A stretch of DNA of 31,354 nt. Origin: JAGWJU01 sp035533295 (lineage in GTDB: Bacteria; Elusimicrobiota; Elusimicrobia; UBA1565; UBA9628). The DNA lies in contig DATLUA010000056.1 of assembly GCA_035533295.1 (NCBI GenBank), positions 1 through 31,354 of the forward strand, read 5' to 3'. The notes beneath the pieces are model-generated. The model had not been told where the DNA came from. It ran no database searches and was given only the letters and a program-made list of their open reading frames with translations. Positions 23,001-29,000 of this stretch are shown here, one piece after another. The first letter of the stretch is position 1. Each line of letters begins with the position of its first letter. The translations under genes and the position numbers were made by a program.

Positions 23001-26000
23001 TCACCGGGATGTAGCTCGGCGACCCCGAGATGTCGAACCTGCCGTTCGTCGGATCAAAATAATTGCCCGCGCTCAACGGGTTGATCTGGATGGCTACCCC
23101 GATGCTCTTCAAGCCCGAGTAAAGCCCCAGAGTCCCCGGATCGGAGGCCGTGCCCGAGAGCGTCGAGAGAGGCGCCGGCTCGTAGGCCTGGTCCGGAACC
23201 GACAGCTGCACCAGGGGCGCGGTCGAGTCCCACACGAACGTCGCCGTCGAGTAGGACGACACGTTCTGCGCTTCGTCGATGTCTCGCGCGTTGACCTCGT
23301 ACTGGATGCCGCCGCTCCAGCCCGGCCCCGGCTCCGCGTAGCTCCACGACGCCGTTCCTGCCGCCGTGTTCCAGGTCTCCGCCGTCGCCGTCCACGACGA
23401 TCCCGTCCAGTAATTGGTATGGATGGTATCCTCGATTCTCACCTGCACCTGCGCGAGCTGCGCGTAGGGGCTGCCCGCGGGCTGCGCCTGCGCCGTCCCG
23501 GAAATCTGCGCCAGCGGCGTCGCGGGGCCGTAGAAGCTCCCGTTGACCGGAGCCGTGATGGTGGGCGAGGACGACTGCGTGTCATAGAGGAAGGTGATGG
23601 ATGAGAACGCCACGGCCAGGTTCCCGGCGTTGTCTTGCCCCTGCACCGCCACGAAATACGTCGTCCCCGAGACCAGCTTGGAATTTAGGTTCGCGTCCGC
23701 GTAGCTCCACGTCCCTGAGCTGTAGCCCGGCCCCGCCCCGCCCGTAAAGCTTCCGGCCAGGTTCGTCACCGTGGCCTGGAAGGTGTCGTTGGGCAGGTTG
23801 ACCGTCCCCGTCCAGTAGTAGGTCGTCCCGACCTGGATGTGGCCGATCTGCACGTTCACCGAGGCGACGCCCGAGTAGTCGTCCGACGCCGTGCCGGATA
23901 CGGAGGCGAGGCTTTTCACCTCGCTGCCGTCGCCCGGCTGCGTCACCCCGGCCAAGGGCGCGACGTTGTCGAAGCCGAAGAGGTTTCCGGTCACGCCCGC
24001 CGCGGTCGAAACCTGCACGTTGCCGGCCACGTCCGTCGCGGACGACAAAACCAGGTACTGGGCGCCGGAAACCCATGGCGCTCCCGCGCCCAAATTCCAC
24101 AGCCACGTGCCGGAATCGGCCCCGTTGTAGCTGACCGTATTATAGAACGGCGTCGTCTGCCAGCTTGAGCCGTTAAACCACGTCGTGAAGCCGGGCCCGG
24201 AACTCACGGCCACCTTCACGTCCAAGGAGCCGATTCCCGAGTCCGCGGGGCTTGGGTTCGTGCAGCTCGTCCCCACGCAGCCCATGTCCGAGGCCGTGCC
24301 CGTGAGCTGGCTCAAGCTGTTGTAATAATGCCCGTCCTGAGGTGTAACGACGGCCGCCACGGGCGGAGAATTGTCCAGGCTGAACGCCACGTTGTTCTGG
24401 GGCGGAGTCCCTCCCGCCGACTCGATGTTCCCCGCTTGATCGATGCCCTCCGTCTCCACGCGGAAAACGCCCGTTAAGCCCCAGTTCACGCCCGAATAGG
24501 TCCACGTCGTCACCGCCGTGCCGAAGGGCGTCGCCGTCGGCGTGGTCACCGTCACCACGAAGGTCGAGACCAAGCCCTGGAAGCTGTGGCTTGCGTCGCT
24601 CCAGTAGAGATCGCCTCCGGCCATCGAGCAGCCGGGAGAGCACTCCGTGTCATTGGCGCAGTTGAACTTCTTGATGCAGGCCAGTATCTGGGCCACGCCC
24701 GACAAGTCGTCCTGCGCCGTGCCTGAAATCAAAGGCAGCGTCCGGTATGCCCCGTTGTTGGAAGGCGCCGCCACATAGGTCTTGGGCGGTTGCGTGTCCA
24801 CCGAGAAGTGCCGGTAGGACCCGGGATTCTCCTGGTTTCCGCTTGGATGCGCCTTGTCCACGGCGATGGTGTGCACCGTATAGCTCTGGCCGCTGGTCCA
24901 GTTCTTGGAGTCAAAATCCACCGTCCACGGCGTCGCGCCCGTCTGCCCCGTCCAGGTTCCGGTCGAGAGCCAGGCGTTCGAGCTTCCCGGCGTCCCCTCC
25001 GAAGCCAGGCTGAAGCTGCCGTTGACCCAGTCCCAGAAGTTTCCGCCCCCTTCCTGCAACGAAACATACAAAGCACCCAACCCCGCCCCGGGGTTCTGGT
25101 CCTGCGCCGTGCCTTGGATCTGCGTCGGCGTCGTCGCCCCGCCGTAGCCCTTGCCTTCCGCCGGGAAGGTTACGTAGGAGATGGGCGCCGAGCTGTCGAA
25201 GACGAAGGCGTTGGTCGACGCCGGAGTCTGGAACGCTCCGGCTCCGTTCTCGGCCACCGACACCACCGCATAGGCCTGCTGCGTCTGCCATGGCGGCAGA
25301 GTCGTACTGTCGTGCCATCCCAAGGTCCCCGACGCCGTGATCGTCGTCACCGCCGCCACGAACGCCGGGTTGTTCCAGTACGTGTAATCCGCCGGCGTGG
25401 CGCACGAAGGATCCGCGCCGCAATCGATGATCTTAAGGTAAACCGCGGAGACGCCGCTGGCCCCGGCCGCCGCCGTTCCCGTGATGCTCGCCAGGCCGTT
25501 GTAGGCCAGGCCATTGGCCGGCGTGGTGATGCCCGAGGTGGGCACAGTGGTGTCCACCAGCACCTCCATTGAGGAGACGCCCACGGCGTAGGAGGACTGC
25601 GTGTTCAGGGCCTTGTCCGTGCCCTGCGCCGCAATCAAGTAGGTGTGCCCCGAGACCACCGCGCCGCCCAGCGCCCCCGAGCCGGTGTAGGTCCACGTGG
25701 CGGACACCACCCCGGTGGTGCCGGTCGAAGCGGCCAAGAAGCCCTCGGACGCCCCGTTGAAGCCCGCGCCGTTCCACCAGCCCGCGCCCGCGCCTTGCGT
25801 CTCGTCGTGAATGGCCACCTGCACCGAACCCACGCCCGAAAAATCGTCCGTCGCCGTGCCGGAGATCTCAGCCAGGCTTGAAACCTCGGTGGGGGTCCCG
25901 GCGTAGGAAGGCAGCGTGATGCCGGCCACGGGCGCCACGTCATCGAAGGAGAAGGTCGAGCCGCGGGCGCTGAAGAAGCCTTCCGCATTGCCGGCCTTGT

Positions 26001-29000
26001 CCGTCGCATCCGTCGTGATGTAATAGGACGAACCGCTCTGCAGGGAGGCGCTTAAATTCGCGGACGTGTACGTCCACGAGGACGTGTAAAAGGTCGAGGA
26101 GAGCGGCTGGAAGGCGCTTTGGAACGCGTTGGTGCCGTTCCACCACTGGTTGGTGGCCACGTCCCTGACCGCCAGCTGAACCTGCGACACGCCGGAACCC
26201 AGAGCGTTGTCCTGCGCCGTGCCGGTCAAGGCTCCCAGGCTGTTGACGAAGCTGCCGTTGGACGGCTGGCTCACGCCGCTGGCGGGAGGGACGTTATCGA
26301 AGAAGAACGTCACCGTTGAATACTGGGTGGAATAGTTGCCCGCCAAATCCAAGGCGCGGGCGTCCATCTCGAATTGCGTGTCGTTGAAGCTGGAGAAGGC
26401 GAACGTCGAGTTCCACGCGGTGAAGCCCGGTGCCGTGCCCGAGGACGCGTACCAGGCCGAGTTCGCGCCGATGGCGTCGAAGGCGTCGGCGCTGTTGTCC
26501 CAATATTGAGAGCCGTTGTTCAAGCGCACGTAGACTCCCGCCAAAGGCGTGTTGCCTCCCACGCCTTCCGCCGCGGTGCCCGTGACGGCCGCCAGGCTGT
26601 TGACGTATTGCGTGCCGATGGGCGGCTGCGTGATCCCGACCGTGGGCGGGATGGCGTTGAACGTGAAAGTAAACGAACTGAGGTTGACGTTGGCGTTGGC
26701 GGCGGCGTCCCGGGCCTGCGCGTTGACGCGGTACTGCGCGCCCGAGACCCACGTCGGCGTCGAGGCCCCGGTCAAAGTCCACGACACGGAGTTCGGCCCC
26801 GGCACCGCCCCCAGGCTCGGCGTCGTCGCCGGCATGAAGTTCTCGCTCACCAAGTCGAACTTCCCGCTCGCCGGGTTCCAGAAGTTCCCGTTGATTCCGC
26901 AGCTTCCCGACACGCACTGGATGGACACCCCCACGTTGGTCAGACCCGAATAGTAGTTCTGCGGCGCGCCCTGCACCGGGTCCGCCGCCGTCCCGGACAA
27001 GGTGGACAAGGGCGCCGGCTCGTAGGCTTGGTCCGGAACCGAGAGGCCCACAAACGGCCCCGAAGAGTCCCACACGAACGTCGCGGTCGAGTAGGAAGAG
27101 ACGTTCTGCGCCAAGTCGATGTCCCGGGCGTTGATCTCGTACTCGATGCCGTTGCTCCACCCCGGCTGTCCGTAGCTCCATGTCCCCGTCCCCAACGCCG
27201 GCACCCACGTCTCGACCGTCGCCGTCCACGACGACCCGGTCCAGTAGATCCCGTCGCTGTGGTCTTCAACCCTCAACTGCACCTGCGCGAGCTGCGCGTA
27301 TGGATTCCCCGCGGGCTGCGCCTGAGCCGTCCCGGAAATGGCGGCCAGCGGCGTGGCCGGACCGTAGTAGTCCCCGTTGACCGGCGCGGTGATGGTCGGC
27401 GAGGAGGCCTGCGTATCGTAGAGGAACGTGACGGATGAGAAGGCCACGGCCAGGTTCCCCGCGTTGTCTTGCCCCTGCACCGCCACGAAGTAGGTCGTCC
27501 CCGAGGCCAAATCCGCCGGGGGCGGCACGTTGGCGTCGCTCCATGTTCCCGAGCTGTAGCCGGGGCCCGTCCCGCCCGTAAAGCTCGCGCCCGGAAGGTT
27601 GATGGGGCTGGTCTGGTAGGCGCTGACGCCGTCCCAGTAATGCGTCACTCCGCCCAAGACGTAGCCGAACTCCACGCTGACGGAGGCCACGCCCGAGTAA
27701 TCGTCCGAGGCCGTTCCGGACACGGAGGCGAGGCTTTTCACCTCGCTGCCGTCGCTCGGTTGCGTCACCCCGGCCGAGGGCGCGACGCTGTCGAAGCCGA
27801 AGAGGTTTCCGGTCACGCCCGCCGCGGTCGAAACCTGCACGTTGCCCGCCACGTCCGTCGCCGACGAGAGAACGACGTACTGCACGCCGGAGTTGAAGCT
27901 GGGCAAGCCCGCCGACCAAACCCACGTCCCCGAGTCCGCCCCGCTATAGGTCACGTTCGCGCTGTTCCAGACCGGCTGGCCCGAAGACCAGGACGAGCCG
28001 TTCCACCAGGTCGTGAAGCCGGGCCCGGAACTCACGGCCACCTTCACGTCCAAGGAGCCGATTCCCGAGTCCGCCGGGCTGGGGCTCGTGCAGCTCGTCC
28101 CCACGCAGCCCATGTCCGACGCCGTTCCGGTCAAGCTCGCCAAGCTCTTGTAGTAATTTCCGTTCCGCGGCGTGGAAATTCCCGCCACGGGCGGCGAATT
28201 GTCGATGGAGAAGACCGCGTTGCCGTTAGCGCCGAAGACCTCCGTATTCCCGGCTTGGTCGACGCCCTGCGTCATCACCCGGAACACGCCCGTCGCCCCC
28301 CAGTTCACCCCCGAGTACGTCCACGTCGTCACGGAGTTGTCGAAGGTCGCCGTGGTGTTGGATACCACGTAGGTGGGAACGGGGTTGACTTGGAACACCG
28401 AGCCGTTCCAGAACAGGTCCGTGCCGTTGGCCGTGCACCCCGGCCCCGCCTCCGTGTCGTTGGCGCCTCCGAATTTCTTGATGCAGACCTGCACCGCGGC
28501 GACGCCGGAGACGTCGTCCTGCGCCGTGCCCGAGATGAGCGGCAAGGTCCGGTAGGCGCCTGCGTTGGCCGGGATCTTCACGTAGGTCTTGGGCGCCACC
28601 ACGTCCACGGCGAAGGTCACGTAGTGCCCGGGGTTCTCTTGGTTCGCCGAAGGCAGCGCCTTGTCCACCGCGATGGCGTGCACGGTGTAGTGCGCGCTCA
28701 CGTAGTTGGTCGAGGCGAAATACACCGTCCAGGGCGTCGACCCCGTCTGCCCCGACCAGGTTCCGGTGGAAAGCCACGCGTTGGAGCTTCCCGGCGTTCC
28801 CTCCGAGGCCAGAGCGAACCCGCCGTTGACCCAGTCCCAGAAGTTGCCGGATCCTTGCTGCAACGAAATGTAGAACGCGCCCAGCCCCGCGCCCGGGCTC
28901 TGATCCTGCGCCGTGCCCGAAATCTGCGTGGGCGTCGTCGGGCCGCCGTAGCCCTTGCCTTGGATGGGATACGTGATGGCCGTAATAGGCGCCGAGCTGT

